DNA of 20,496 nucleotides from positions 1 through 20,496 of the forward strand of contig JAUVLS010000003.1 of NCBI GenBank assembly GCA_030600625.1, in the 5' to 3' direction. Below the pieces are notes generated by a model, which was not told the origin of the DNA, made no database searches, and was given only the letters and a program-made list of their open reading frames with translations. Shown in pieces: positions 7,382 to 14,738 of the stretch (position 1 is the stretch's first letter; every line of letters starts with the position of its first letter). The position numbers and the translations under genes are program-made. The stretch is from Bacteroidales bacterium (GTDB lineage: Bacteria; Bacteroidota; Bacteroidia; Bacteroidales; UBA12077).

Positions 7382-8103
7382 AAATAAAATGTATTACAAT
7401 TGATGATGAACATTTAGCTCATAAGTTGCTGGCTGATTATATTAAAAAAGTGCCAATGCTGGAACTTGCAGGCCAGTTTAAAAAAGCTGCCGATGCCCTG
7501 GAAATAATTAATACCGGGCAGGTAGATTTAATCTTTTTAGATATTCAGATGCCCGGTTTTACAGGAATTGAATTCATGGAAAGCTTACAAAACAAACCAC
7601 TTGTAATATTTACAACGGCATATTCCGAATATGCCTTAAAGGGGTACGAACTCGAAGTAATTGATTATTTATTAAAGCCAATAGAGTTTGAGCGTTTTGT
7701 TAAAGCAGTGAATAAAGCAGCAAAACAATTCATGTTACAATCAAACCCTGAAAACAGGCCTGAAAAAAACAATACCAATAAAGAACAGGATTTTATATTT
7801 GTTAAGTCAGGATATAAATCGATAAAAGTTAAATTAGATGATATTTTATATATCGAAGGTTTAAAAGAATATGCTAATCTTTTTACCGAAGAGAGAAAAT
7901 ATACCATGCTAGAACGCCTTAAAAATTTAGAATTAACACTTCCTTCACATAAATTCATGAGAGTACATAAATCGTTTATTGTTGCAATTGATAAAATCGA
8001 TGCCATTTATGGAAATATTATAGAAATTAAGAATAAGAAAATTCCTGTTGGCAGAACTTATAAAAAAGAAATAGAAAACACCCTTAGGCTTCGATTAAAG
8101 TAA
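7378..8103 (+). CDS. LytTR-family response regulator
   Basis: This is a 241-residue protein. A receiver domain covers residues 1-120, with acidic pair Asp9/Asp10, phosphoacceptor Asp55 in LIFLDIQMPG, Thr80 in FTTAYSEYAL and Lys100 in YLLKPIEF. A LytTR DNA-binding domain runs from about residue 138 to the end (FIFVKSGYKSIKV, ILYIEGLKEY, FMRVHKSFIVAIDKI, IPVGRTYKK). All key residues are intact. It overlaps the kinase gene by 4 bases, and 15 bases follow before the metallopeptidase gene. This suggests the peptidase is in the same operon and may be a target or companion of the system. Confidence 0.92.
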   Translation: MKIKCITIDDEHLAHKLLADYIKKVPMLELAGQFKKAADALEIINTGQVDLIFLDIQMPGFTGIEFMESLQNKPLVIFTTAYSEYALKGYELEVIDYLLKPIEFERFVKAVNKAAKQFMLQSNPENRPEKNNTNKEQDFIFVKSGYKSIKVKLDDILYIEGLKEYANLFTEERKYTMLERLKNLELTLPSHKFMRVHKSFIVAIDKIDAIYGNIIEIKNKKIPVGRTYKKEIENTLRLRLK

Positions 8104-8118
8104 TTTAAAAAATAATCT

Positions 8119-9000
8119 ATGGAAAATATTTATGCCTTATTATTTATAGTTTTTGTAGTTGTAATATTTATTTACGTTGGTAAAAAATTCAACAAGAAAA
8201 ATATTTGGAAAAAACCAAATAAGCCTTTTCCTGCAAGTTGGCGAAAAATACTTTTTGAAAATGTAAGTTTTTACAATAATATAGATGCAGTAGAGAAAAA
8301 ACAATTCGAATTTAAAGTACATGAGTTTTTAATTAATTGCAGGATTACAGGAATTAAAACTGAAGTATTTGAAATTGATAGAGTATTAGTTGCGGCGAGC
8401 GCCATAATTCCAATATTTGCTTTTCCAAATTGGCAATATTTTAATTTAAAGGAAGTTTTATTATATCCTGGTTTATTCAATCAGGAATTTAATACCGATG
8501 GAGAAAAACGTTCTATTGCAGGGATGGTAGGAACAGGTTATATGGAAGGTAAAATGATTCTTTCGAAACAAGCCCTACATCATGGATTCAAAAACGAAAC
8601 AGATAAAAAGAATACAGCCATTCATGAGTTTGTACATTTAATTGATAAAGCCGATGGAAATACTGATGGCATTCCTGCTTTGCTGCTCGAAAAACAATAT
8701 ACTATTCCATGGATTGATTTAATTCAAAAGAAGATTGAAGAAATATATGAAGGTCAATCAGATATTAATCCTTATGGTGCAACCAATAATACAGAGTTTT
8801 TTGCAGTTATAAGTGAATACTTTTTTGAAAGGCCTAAATTGCTTAAACAAAAACATCCAAAACTCTATACTTTACTTGAAGAAATTTTTGATCAGAAAAT
8901 GGCAAAAAAACATAAGAAATCATCAAGTCATGAAATTAACAGGAATGACCCATGTCCTTGTGGAAGTGGAAAAAAGTATAAAAAGTGTTGTGGCAACTGA
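8119..9000 (+). CDS. MtfA-like zinc metallopeptidase (M90) with membrane anchor and SEC-C tail
   Basis: This is a 293-residue protein. Residues 4-22 form one N-terminal membrane helix ([17 protein letters not shown]). The peptidase part has the M90 features: PSASW-like [13 protein letters not shown], a [12 protein letters not shown] strand, [12 protein letters not shown], and the zinc motif HEFVH (His169, Glu170, His173) followed by LIDKADG. A later [11 protein letters not shown] segment supplies further conserved acidic residues. MtfA is known in E. coli as a peptidase that binds the Mlc repressor; that link is not implied here. Residues 275-293 form a SEC-C zinc motif, [13 protein letters not shown] (Cys279, Cys281, Cys290, Cys291), which E. 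coli MtfA lacks. The gene follows the LytTR regulator by 15 bases. Confidence 0.88.
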   Translation: MENIYALLFIVFVVVIFIYVGKKFNKKNIWKKPNKPFPASWRKILFENVSFYNNIDAVEKKQFEFKVHEFLINCRITGIKTEVFEIDRVLVAASAIIPIFAFPNWQYFNLKEVLLYPGLFNQEFNTDGEKRSIAGMVGTGYMEGKMILSKQALHHGFKNETDKKNTAIHEFVHLIDKADGNTDGIPALLLEKQYTIPWIDLIQKKIEEIYEGQSDINPYGATNNTEFFAVISEYFFERPKLLKQKHPKLYTLLEEIFDQKMAKKHKKSSSHEINRNDPCPCGSGKKYKKCCGN

Positions 9001-9008
9001 AAGTTGCT

Positions 9009-9037
9009 AGTTCCTAGCCTGCCTGACGGCAGTTAGG
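9009..9037. repeat. AGTTCCTAG module plus REP-like palindrome
   Basis: Nine bases after the metallopeptidase stop comes CTAGTTCCTAG (a CTAG-TTC-CTAG palindrome), directly joined to CCTGCCTGACGGCAGTTAGG (9018-9037), which forms a 5-bp CTGCC/GGCAG hairpin. The second part shares the CCTGACGG core of the palindromes at 2970-3047 and 12103-12148. AT-rich TTTCAGGTTC...AAAGTTTT modules follow up to the next gene. Confidence 0.55.
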
Positions 9038-9074
9038 TTTCAGGTTCAAAGTTTTAAATTTAAAGTTATTAAAT

Positions 9075-9854
9075 ATGAGTAATCTTAAAATAATAGAAGC
9101 AACTACTGAAAATGTCCATGAATTTGGAATGTGTGGATATAAGAACCTGAAAATGGAAGGTTACCGCCGTAAAATTGAATGGACCAAAGAGCGATTCAAA
9201 GAAGGAATGAAATACAAAGCACTTTATTCTGAAGGAAAAGGTACCGTTGGAGCTATAGAATACATTCCCGGAGAATTTGCATGGCGTCCGGTAAACGCTA
9301 AGAATTACATGTTTATACATTGCATTTTTATTGTTCCAAAAGCCATAAAGGGAAAAGGATATGGGCAAATGCTTCTTAATTCATGTATTGATGATGTAAA
9401 AAAGCAAAACATGCTTGGAGTTGCTGTTGTAACAAGAAAAGGAACATGGATGGCAAGCAAAGATTTATTCATTAAAAATGGATTTGAAATTGCCAATACA
9501 GCCAAACCTGATTTTGAATTATTATATAAATCTTTCAATAAAAACTCTGAAAAACCAATATTTAATAGTAGTTGGGAAGAAAGAATAAGCAAATACAGTA
9601 AAGGATTAATTATTATTACATCCGATCAATGCCCTTATACCATAAAAGCAATTAATGAAATATCAGAAACGGCTAAAAAAGAATATAAATTAAAACCACA
9701 AATTGTAGAATTGAAAAATTCAGAACAAGCTCAAAATAGTCCTTGTGCTTTTGGAACATTTTGTATTTTATATGATGGAAAACTTATTGCCGAACATTCT
9801 ATTAGTAACACTCGGTTTAAAAATATAATGAATAAGTTAGTTCCGAGTTCCTAG
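9075..9854 (+). CDS. GNAT acetyltransferase with C-terminal YoaP-like domain
   Basis: This is a 259-residue protein. Residues 1-150 or so form a GNAT fold, with MFIHCIFIVPKAIKGKGYGQ carrying the acetyl-CoA pyrophosphate loop (K-G-K-G-Y-G) and a later GTWMASKDLFIKNGFE strand-helix. Residues about 165-259 resemble the YoaP domain found behind GNAT domains in B. subtilis YoaP and relatives: KGLIIITSDQCPYTIKAI, with Cys186-Pro-Tyr in a thioredoxin-like position, and a segment with NSPCAFGTFCILYDGKLI. The substrate is unknown. The last residues (VPSS) and the TAG stop come from an AGTTCCTAG repeat, so the natural C-terminus may have been altered. It is 74 bases from the metallopeptidase, with repeats between, so membership of that operon is uncertain. 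Confidence 0.82.
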   Translation: MSNLKIIEATTENVHEFGMCGYKNLKMEGYRRKIEWTKERFKEGMKYKALYSEGKGTVGAIEYIPGEFAWRPVNAKNYMFIHCIFIVPKAIKGKGYGQMLLNSCIDDVKKQNMLGVAVVTRKGTWMASKDLFIKNGFEIANTAKPDFELLYKSFNKNSEKPIFNSSWEERISKYSKGLIIITSDQCPYTIKAINEISETAKKEYKLKPQIVELKNSEQAQNSPCAFGTFCILYDGKLIAEHSISNTRFKNIMNKLVPSS

Positions 9855-9872
9855 TTCAGAGTTTCAAGTTTC
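9846..9872. repeat. Second AGTTCCTAG / TTTCAAGTTT repeat module
   Basis: AGTTCCTAG (9846-9854) repeats the module at 9009-9017, and TTCAGAGTTTCAAGTTTC follows, resembling the tail of the first copy. The two copies bracket the GNAT/YoaP gene in the same orientation. Confidence 0.5.
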
Positions 9873-9875
9873 ATT

Positions 9876-9904
9876 AAAAAAAGCTTTCCTTAAATTTGGA
9901 AAAC
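9876..9904 (-). terminator. Intrinsic terminator after the second LytTR regulator
   Basis: On the minus strand GTTTTCC pairs with GGAAAGC (7 bp, one G-U) around an 8-base loop, followed by seven T (9876-9882). It lies about 80 bases past the stop at 9986. Confidence 0.5.
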
Positions 9905-9985
9905 CCTTTATATTTTCGATACACTTTTTATTCTACTTTAGCTTTATAAAATAATGATGTAATTAAATCAATCACTAACAAATTA

Positions 9986-10741
9986 TTACTGATTCAACCA
10001 CTCTTTAAAATCTTTAACACGTTCAGTACTAACAATGGTTTCTTTTTCAAATGGAAGGATTAATTCGAGTTTTATTCTTCGGCTAAACCATGTGTGCATT
10101 TTTTTTATACTATCTAAATGAACAATAACCTGACGATTAATTCTGAAGAATTCATCAGGATTAAGTATAACAGTTAAATGTTCAAGAGTATGATCAATTA
10201 AATATCGTTCTCCTTCTTTTTCAACAAGGAAAGCATATTTACCTTCGGCAAAAAAATATGCTATATTCTCAATTAAAACTGTTTTTATTGTATCTCCTTC
10301 AACAACCAAAAAGCGTTTCTGATATTTCTTCTCCCGCATATCCCCTATTATTTCTTTTAAAGCAGAATAATCGACAGTATTTTCTTTTTGATGTAATTCT
10401 TTATATTTTTCGTAACTGGCTGCTAATTCAAATTTATTAATTGGTTTCAGAAGATAATCGATACTGTTTACTTTAAATGCTTGTATTGCATATTGATCAT
10501 ATGCCGTAGTAAATATAATCGGAGTTTTTATCTCTACTTCATCGAAAATACGGAAACATAAACCATCAGATAAATGAATATCTAGAAAAATAAGATCGGA
10601 TTTATTTTCTTTTAACCAACTTACTGCATTTTTTACCGATTCGATTTTAGCAATAACATTAATACCCGTATCGAGTGCAATAAGTTGCCTCTCAAGTTTT
10701 TCAGCTGCGAAACTTTCGTCTTCTATTATGACAACGTTCAT
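9986..10741 (-). CDS. LytTR-family response regulator (second system)
   Basis: From ATG 10741 the protein has 251 residues; an in-frame ATG nine bases earlier is also possible. The receiver domain has Glu7/Asp8/Glu9, phosphoacceptor Asp54 in LIFLDIHLSDG, the FTTAYDQYAI threonine and YLLKPINKF lysine. A LytTR domain occupies about residues 150-245 (RFLVVEGDTIKTV, IAYFFAEGKYAFLV, FFRINRQVIVHLDSI). The motif residues are complete. Its 5' end overlaps the kinase gene by about 41 bases in another frame, more than the usual 4, so translation of the two is tightly linked. It is on the strand opposite to the first LytS/LytTR pair, and the two systems are similar but clearly not recent duplicates. Confidence 0.92.
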   Translation of the reverse strand: MNVVIIEDESFAAEKLERQLIALDTGINVIAKIESVKNAVSWLKENKSDLIFLDIHLSDGLCFRIFDEVEIKTPIIFTTAYDQYAIQAFKVNSIDYLLKPINKFELAASYEKYKELHQKENTVDYSALKEIIGDMREKKYQKRFLVVEGDTIKTVLIENIAYFFAEGKYAFLVEKEGERYLIDHTLEHLTVILNPDEFFRINRQVIVHLDSIKKMHTWFSRRIKLELILPFEKETIVSTERVKDFKEWLNQ

Positions 10742-11813
10742 GTTTATCAATATTTTCTTTTTCTTCTTTTTTCTCAGGTTTTAACAGTGGAATACTCACA
10801 ACAAATTCTTCGTTTTTCTGTTCATATTCAGGCATTACATTAGCCAGCAAGAAATATCTCTTTTGCAAATTTTTTAATCCCATTCCTGTCGTCTCATCTT
10901 CGTTATTTCGTAATTGTATATTATTTGTAACACATATTTTATCTTCTTTAAGAAATATGTTCACTTTTAAAGGCGAATCTTTACTTACAATATTGTGTTT
11001 TATTGCATTTTCGACCATAAATTGTAATGAAAAAGGAAGCACGAAGTATTCTTCAATTTCTTTATTTAAATCAATCGTAATTTCCAATCCTTCTTTGAAT
11101 CTGATTTTTTGTAAATAAATATAAGAATTAAGAAAGTCAAGTTCTTCTTTTAAAGTTACAAGGTTTTTATTCTGAATATTAAGCACATATCTATATACCG
11201 AAGCAAACTTATTTATAAATTCTTCTGCTTTATCGGGATCGGAATGAACCAGTGATGATAAAACATTTAAGCTATTAAACAAAAAATGCGGATTAGCCTG
11301 ATTACGCAGTGCTTCTATTTGAGATTCAACTTTTTCCTTTTTTAATTTTTCGGATAAAACTAATCCATCTTTCCATTGATTAAAAAAATACACCCCTTCC
11401 GTAATACTAATCAAAATCGACCAAAGTACCATTCCCGTGGTTAATTCTTCGAACAAGTGTGATAAATATGATAACTTTTCAGGGAACATCTTACAATGCA
11501 TACCATGAGTAAGTCTGGAAAGTATCAACATTCCAAATAAAACAGTTGACAAAGTCACTAAAAATTCGACCACGATCCTTCTTGCAACATGTTTTTTCCA
11601 AGGTAATATTTTTTGCAACCATTCTATTTCCTTAAAAACAATCACTGATAAACCAACTGTCACTGTTATTGAAATCAAAAACCAAAAACCAAAATCTTGT
11701 CCTGATTTAGAAATAACAAATTCATCCTGAATTAACTCTCTTAGATGAAAATATATAGGCGGTAAAGAACCAGCTATTGCAAGCCATTTAAATGTTCTCC
11801 ATGTTAGTTTCAT
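10701..11813 (-). CDS. LytS/YehU-type sensor histidine kinase (second system)
   Basis: This is a 370-residue protein. Four membrane helices fall in the first 155 residues (around 9-25, 43-61, 84-107 and 134-153). A coiled linker QWKDGLVLSEKLKKEKVESQ leads to EALRNQANPHFLFNSLN with phosphoacceptor His176. The ATPase part has LQFMVENAIKHN (N box) and GMGLKNLQKRY (G box). The C-terminal 25 residues are unusually charged (KPEKKEEKENIDKHERCHNR), partly because this stretch overlaps the regulator's coding sequence. It probably phosphorylates the overlapping LytTR regulator. Upstream is a 261-base region without genes that should contain its promoter, but no clear box was found. Confidence 0.9.
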   Translation of the reverse strand: MKLTWRTFKWLAIAGSLPPIYFHLRELIQDEFVISKSGQDFGFWFLISITVTVGLSVIVFKEIEWLQKILPWKKHVARRIVVEFLVTLSTVLFGMLILSRLTHGMHCKMFPEKLSYLSHLFEELTTGMVLWSILISITEGVYFFNQWKDGLVLSEKLKKEKVESQIEALRNQANPHFLFNSLNVLSSLVHSDPDKAEEFINKFASVYRYVLNIQNKNLVTLKEELDFLNSYIYLQKIRFKEGLEITIDLNKEIEEYFVLPFSLQFMVENAIKHNIVSKDSPLKVNIFLKEDKICVTNNIQLRNNEDETTGMGLKNLQKRYFLLANVMPEYEQKNEEFVVSIPLLKPEKKEEKENIDKHERCHNRRRKFRS

Positions 11814-11883
11814 AACTGCTTAAAATTTATTCTTCAAATTAACAAATAATATTCATGAACTAATAATTGAGTTTAATCTAAAA

Positions 11884-11965
11884 AGGTGCTAAGCGGCTAA
11901 TTCTATAAAATTCCACAAAATTAGCAATTTTATTATCAGTCTATTAGCAAATCCGCTAAGCACCT
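11884..11965. repeat. 82-bp inverted repeat in a gene-free region
   Basis: Arms AGGTGCTAAGCGG (11884-11896) and CCGCTAAGCACCT (11953-11965) pair over 13 positions with one mismatch. Inner GCTAAT (11896-11901) and ATTAGC (11943-11948) extend the stem after a bulge. Read on the minus strand, the hairpin ends in TTTTT, so it could act as a weak terminator, but its distance from the gene at 12075 and its 82-base size look more like a small mobile or structured element. In the rest of the 261-base gene-free stretch 11814-12074 nothing else is recognised. Confidence 0.5.
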
Positions 11966-12074
11966 ATTCAGCTTTTAACTTCCTTTAATCCGCAAACCAT
12001 AGCACGGTTTTTTTTGATAATCAGTCAATTAGTTTCTGTTTGCTGTGATTTGTAAAAGCGGTTACACGGAAACA

Positions 12075-12533
12075 CTATTTAATTAATAAACTACCTGACG
12101 CCTGACTACCGCCCGCCTGCCGGACGGGCAGGTCAGGCAGGGCAGTCAAGTTCGACATCCATTCTTTGGCAGATAATAAATCTTCACATACATTGATTTT
12201 TATTTGCTTTACTGCTTCGGCAAACAATCTCATAGCTGTTTTACCAGTTGTATTTTCGGGCATTATTATTGCAAAATATTTTACCCCGCTGTTTATCATG
12301 GCAGGAATTATAAGTTGTTTCATCCATTTCATATCTTCAATTTGAATTACTTTCTGTTGTTCTGCATCAGAAACGATTTTTGTTACATTTAAGACCTGGC
12401 AGATTTTTATAAATTTCGTTTGAAATTCTCGTAATGAATTTGAATTTAAATGATTATTTATTGTTTGTAATAAAACATCGTTTTCTGCGCTGTAAGAGAT
12501 AGTCGCATCTTTTGTATTATAAATTACTACCAT
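12075..12533 (-). CDS. Small hypothetical protein with palindrome-derived C-terminus
   Basis: This is a 152-residue soluble protein. Alternating strand-helix pattern: MVVIYNTKDATISYSAEND, LNVTKIVSDAEQQKVIQ, IEDMKWMKQLIIPAMINSG, VKYFAIIMPENTTGKTAMRL, INVCEDLLSAKEWM. This recalls small STAS/SEC14-like proteins of Bacteroidota, a weak resemblance that should not be taken as an assignment. The fold seems to finish near SAKEWMSNL (about residue 128). The remaining 24 residues include LPVRQAGGSQASG, encoded by the GC-rich hairpin at 12103-12148, and are probably an acquired tail. It is separated from the upstream genes by 84 bases, so it may have its own promoter. Confidence 0.6.
   Translation of the reverse strand: MVVIYNTKDATISYSAENDVLLQTINNHLNSNSLREFQTKFIKICQVLNVTKIVSDAEQQKVIQIEDMKWMKQLIIPAMINSGVKYFAIIMPENTTGKTAMRLFAEAVKQIKINVCEDLLSAKEWMSNLTALPDLPVRQAGGSQASGSLLIK
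12103..12148. repeat. REP-like GC-rich hairpin inside the 3' end of a gene
   Basis: The long imperfect inverted repeat has outer TGACT / AGTCA and inner CCTGCC-GGACG-GGCAGG (12116-12132) cores, the latter a perfect 6-bp stem with a 5-base loop. Very high GC for this window. It shares CTGCCGGAC with the RAYT insertion at 3111-3132. It is translated as part of the 152-residue protein. Confidence 0.65.
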
Positions 12534-12617
12534 AGTGTTTTAGCTTTTGTTTTCTTAAATACAGTATTTTAATTCGTTTGTACACAGCCTCTCATGTCTG
12601 CGCTAAGCCGGGTTAAT

Positions 12618-13082
12618 CTAATTCTTCTTCAATTCTTGCCTAATCTTTCTTTTTCTCTGAGTATTAATTTCTATTTCAACAAGGTTATTTTGTCCTAAGT
12701 CAATGATTAATTTATTTGTTGGTTTATAAAAATATGTTCCGGTTAAAATATCTACTATTATTACGGCTTCAAAATCCACAAACCAACGAGCATCTTCCGG
12801 GATGCTATTTCTATAATCAATTATGGTTAAATTATCAAGCTTATTTATATCTACAGATAATTTAAAAGTTGGAATAAATAAAAAGTTCTTCTTAGTAATT
12901 ATTAATCGGCCATTTTTGAGCTTTAAATATGTTGTTCGATTTAATATTAATGTCAATAATAAAAGACCAATTATTATTAAAAACCCTTTCGTATTAATTT
13001 CAATATAATATAGCAACGATCCTGTTATTAGAATTACTAACATCCAATGAAATATTATTTTAGTACTTACTCCGGTTCTCAT
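12618..13082 (-). CDS. Small membrane protein with PH-like domain
   Basis: This is a 154-residue protein. Two adjacent membrane helices (about residues 10-27, IFHWMLVILITGSLLYYI, and 31-47, KGFLIIIGLLLLTLIL) are followed by a beta-rich region: YLKLKNGRLIITKKNFLFI, FKLSVDINKLDNLTII, then FYKPTNKLIIDLGQ and a basic tail RKRKIRQELKKN. Two helices followed by strands in this order resemble bacterial PH-domain membrane proteins, but no diagnostic motif is present, so the assignment is tentative. It begins 6 bases after the stop of the preceding gene and is therefore very likely in the same transcript. Its role is unknown. Confidence 0.6.
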   Translation of the reverse strand: MRTGVSTKIIFHWMLVILITGSLLYYIEINTKGFLIIIGLLLLTLILNRTTYLKLKNGRLIITKKNFLFIPTFKLSVDINKLDNLTIIDYRNSIPEDARWFVDFEAVIIVDILTGTYFYKPTNKLIIDLGQNNLVEIEINTQRKRKIRQELKKN

Positions 13083-13088
13083 ATTTTT

Positions 13089-13682
13089 TTAAATTTTAAA
13101 AGTAAAGACCAATGCTAAACTTTTAATATCATTACATTCTATTTCACTATTAATAATTGAGTAATACAAATAAGTTGCAATTGTGCAGGCTTCAATATTA
13201 AATTCAATGCTCTTTATTTTTGAATCTTTACTAAATGTTTTTTTTATTTTAACACCAGCAAACAATGGAAAATGAAAAGCATTTGTAGAATAATATCCAT
13301 CAGGGTATTTATCGGGTAAAAATAAATAGGAGTTGTTTCCTGTTTCGTAACTTATTGCAAGCCCAATTATTGGTGATATTTCAATTTTCTTATTTAATTT
13401 AAAATCATGAAATAAAAATGTATTTTTTTGAGTAATAGTATAAATAGTAGTATTTCCAATTGATTCCGGAACATATCCAAATAAAATACCTGATTGTAAA
13501 TGATTATTAAAAATTTCGTAACCTGTTCCGATTGAAATAAAACCAATGTTCCCTGCATATTGAATTTTATAATAATCAGGAATAAACCACTTTCTTTTCT
13601 GCTCTGGAATTGTATCTGCAGAATATACAATATTGGATAGTAAAATAAATATAAGAATATATAACAATTTAATTATGTCCAT
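13089..13682 (-). CDS. Hypothetical exported outer-membrane-type protein
   Basis: From ATG 13682 the protein has 197 residues and begins directly with a signal peptide, MDIIKLLYILIFILLSNIVYS. The longer reading from 13703 would put seven extra residues in front of it and overlap the upstream gene, so 13682 is preferred; it is one base past the preceding TAA. The mature part alternates glycine/aromatic strands (YAGNIGFISIGTGYEIF, HLQSGILFGYVPE, SPIIGLAISYETGNN, AFHFPLFAGVKI) and ends with a hydrophobic strand SLALVFTFKI, typical of a small eight-stranded outer-membrane barrel. No family was recognised. It is in a tight run with the phosphoesterase upstream and the PH-like protein downstream. 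Confidence 0.62.
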   Translation of the reverse strand: MDIIKLLYILIFILLSNIVYSADTIPEQKRKWFIPDYYKIQYAGNIGFISIGTGYEIFNNHLQSGILFGYVPESIGNTTIYTITQKNTFLFHDFKLNKKIEISPIIGLAISYETGNNSYLFLPDKYPDGYYSTNAFHFPLFAGVKIKKTFSKDSKIKSIEFNIEACTIATYLYYSIINSEIECNDIKSLALVFTFKI

Positions 13683-13683
13683 T

Positions 13684-14505
13684 TTATATGTCAATTTTCT
13701 CAATATTAAATGTAGTATCGCTGTTTACAGTAACAATACAGTAACTGTAATCCATAATATCATTTACAACAAGATATTTTACTCCATCATTATATGCTTC
13801 ATCATAATAATATGAATGAGTATGTCCATGAATTGATAACCTGACATTGTTTTCTTCAAGTAAGTTTTTATATATATTTTCGTTGTAAGTATTAAATTGA
13901 TCTGAATAAGGCGGAATATGAGCAATAACAAAAACTTGTTGATATAACCCGTTATCTGACAATTCTGTTTCTAACCAGTTAAAATCAGGGGTTTTATTAC
14001 TTTCCCAAAAGACATCGTCAAACATTATGAACTTACAATTGTTAAATGCGAATGAATAATTTAATTCCCCAAACATTTGCTTGTAAATATCTTCGCCATT
14101 CGATCTGTAATCGTGATTGCCAATAATTGTTAAATACGGTACATTTACTTTCTTAATAATATCATAAAAAAATTCATATTCTTTTAATACTCCGCGATCA
14201 GTCATATCGCCGGCATGCAGCACAAATGATATTCCTGAATTTTTATTTATGTGGTTTACAACTGATTTTAATCTGTCGTAATGAAAATGATTATCAGCTA
14301 TTACAGCAAATTTGAAAAAAAAACAGGTGTCAGTATTTATTTCGTTAATCTTTTTCAAATTTTTATTAGTTAAATTTTTATTTTTAATATTTGCATTGTA
14401 AGGACTATAATCGAATACTTTTTCACAAGCAGAAACACATACTACTATATTCAATAGTAGTATTTTGATTATGTTTTGATATATATTTATTGAATAAGTC
14501 AACAT
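13684..14505 (-). CDS. Lipoprotein metallophosphoesterase (calcineurin-like)
   Basis: This is a 273-residue protein. A lipoprotein signal peptide ends in V24-S25-A26-C27, followed by EKVFDYSPYN, a start seen in exported Bacteroidota phosphoesterases. The dimetal motifs are complete: ADNH (Asp71, His73), HAGDMTDRG (Asp100, with Asp103-Arg104), IIGNHD (Asn130, His131), IAHIPPYS (His in the fourth motif) and HGHTH (Gly227-His230). The enzyme is expected to hydrolyse phosphomono- or diesters on the outer face of a membrane; the substrate is unknown. Its start overlaps the end of the ACP-like gene by 7 bases, and the next gene begins one base after its stop, so it is the centre of a tight operon. 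Confidence 0.88.
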   Translation of the reverse strand: MLTYSINIYQNIIKILLLNIVVCVSACEKVFDYSPYNANIKNKNLTNKNLKKINEINTDTCFFFKFAVIADNHFHYDRLKSVVNHINKNSGISFVLHAGDMTDRGVLKEYEFFYDIIKKVNVPYLTIIGNHDYRSNGEDIYKQMFGELNYSFAFNNCKFIMFDDVFWESNKTPDFNWLETELSDNGLYQQVFVIAHIPPYSDQFNTYNENIYKNLLEENNVRLSIHGHTHSYYYDEAYNDGVKYLVVNDIMDYSYCIVTVNSDTTFNIEKIDI

Positions 14506-14738
14506 TTTATGATTCTTCCTTCTAAATATTCCAAAGTATCCGAAATAGTTTCAAGGCCAAGTATATCAGTATCAGGAATCTTAATTTTAAATTCTTTCTC
14601 AAGTGCAACTATAATTTTTGTAAAATCTAATAAATCTATATTCAAATCCATGTAATAATCTGTATTTCCATTAATTTCGGAACAATCAATACCTAAGCCG
14701 GAAAGCACTCCATATATCCTATTTTTTAAATCATTCAT
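14499..14738 (-). CDS. Acyl carrier protein-like protein lacking the carrier serine
   Basis: From ATG 14738 the protein has 79 residues, the normal ACP length; an upstream in-frame ATG at 14795 would add 19 residues not typical of ACPs. Layout matches an ACP four-helix bundle: MNDLKNRIYGVLSGLGI, then DLNIDLLDFTKIIVALEKEF, KIKIPDTDI and SDTLEYLEGR. The usual DSL motif at the start of helix II reads D35-L36-L37, so the serine that receives 4'-phosphopantetheine is leucine. The codon is TTA, one base from the serine codon TCA. Without it the protein cannot carry acyl chains in the standard way. It is encoded with a 7-base overlap before the metallophosphoesterase, and 209 bases after the outer-membrane barrel gene. 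It may be a structural or regulatory ACP relative or a decayed carrier. Confidence 0.8.
   Translation of the reverse strand: MNDLKNRIYGVLSGLGIDCSEINGNTDYYMDLNIDLLDFTKIIVALEKEFKIKIPDTDILGLETISDTLEYLEGRIIKC

Noticed and set aside
11966..12074. Possible small RNA or gene between the inverted repeat and the small hypothetical gene
   Set aside because: Has a T-run and short AT-rich arms but no convincing promoter, terminator or frame.
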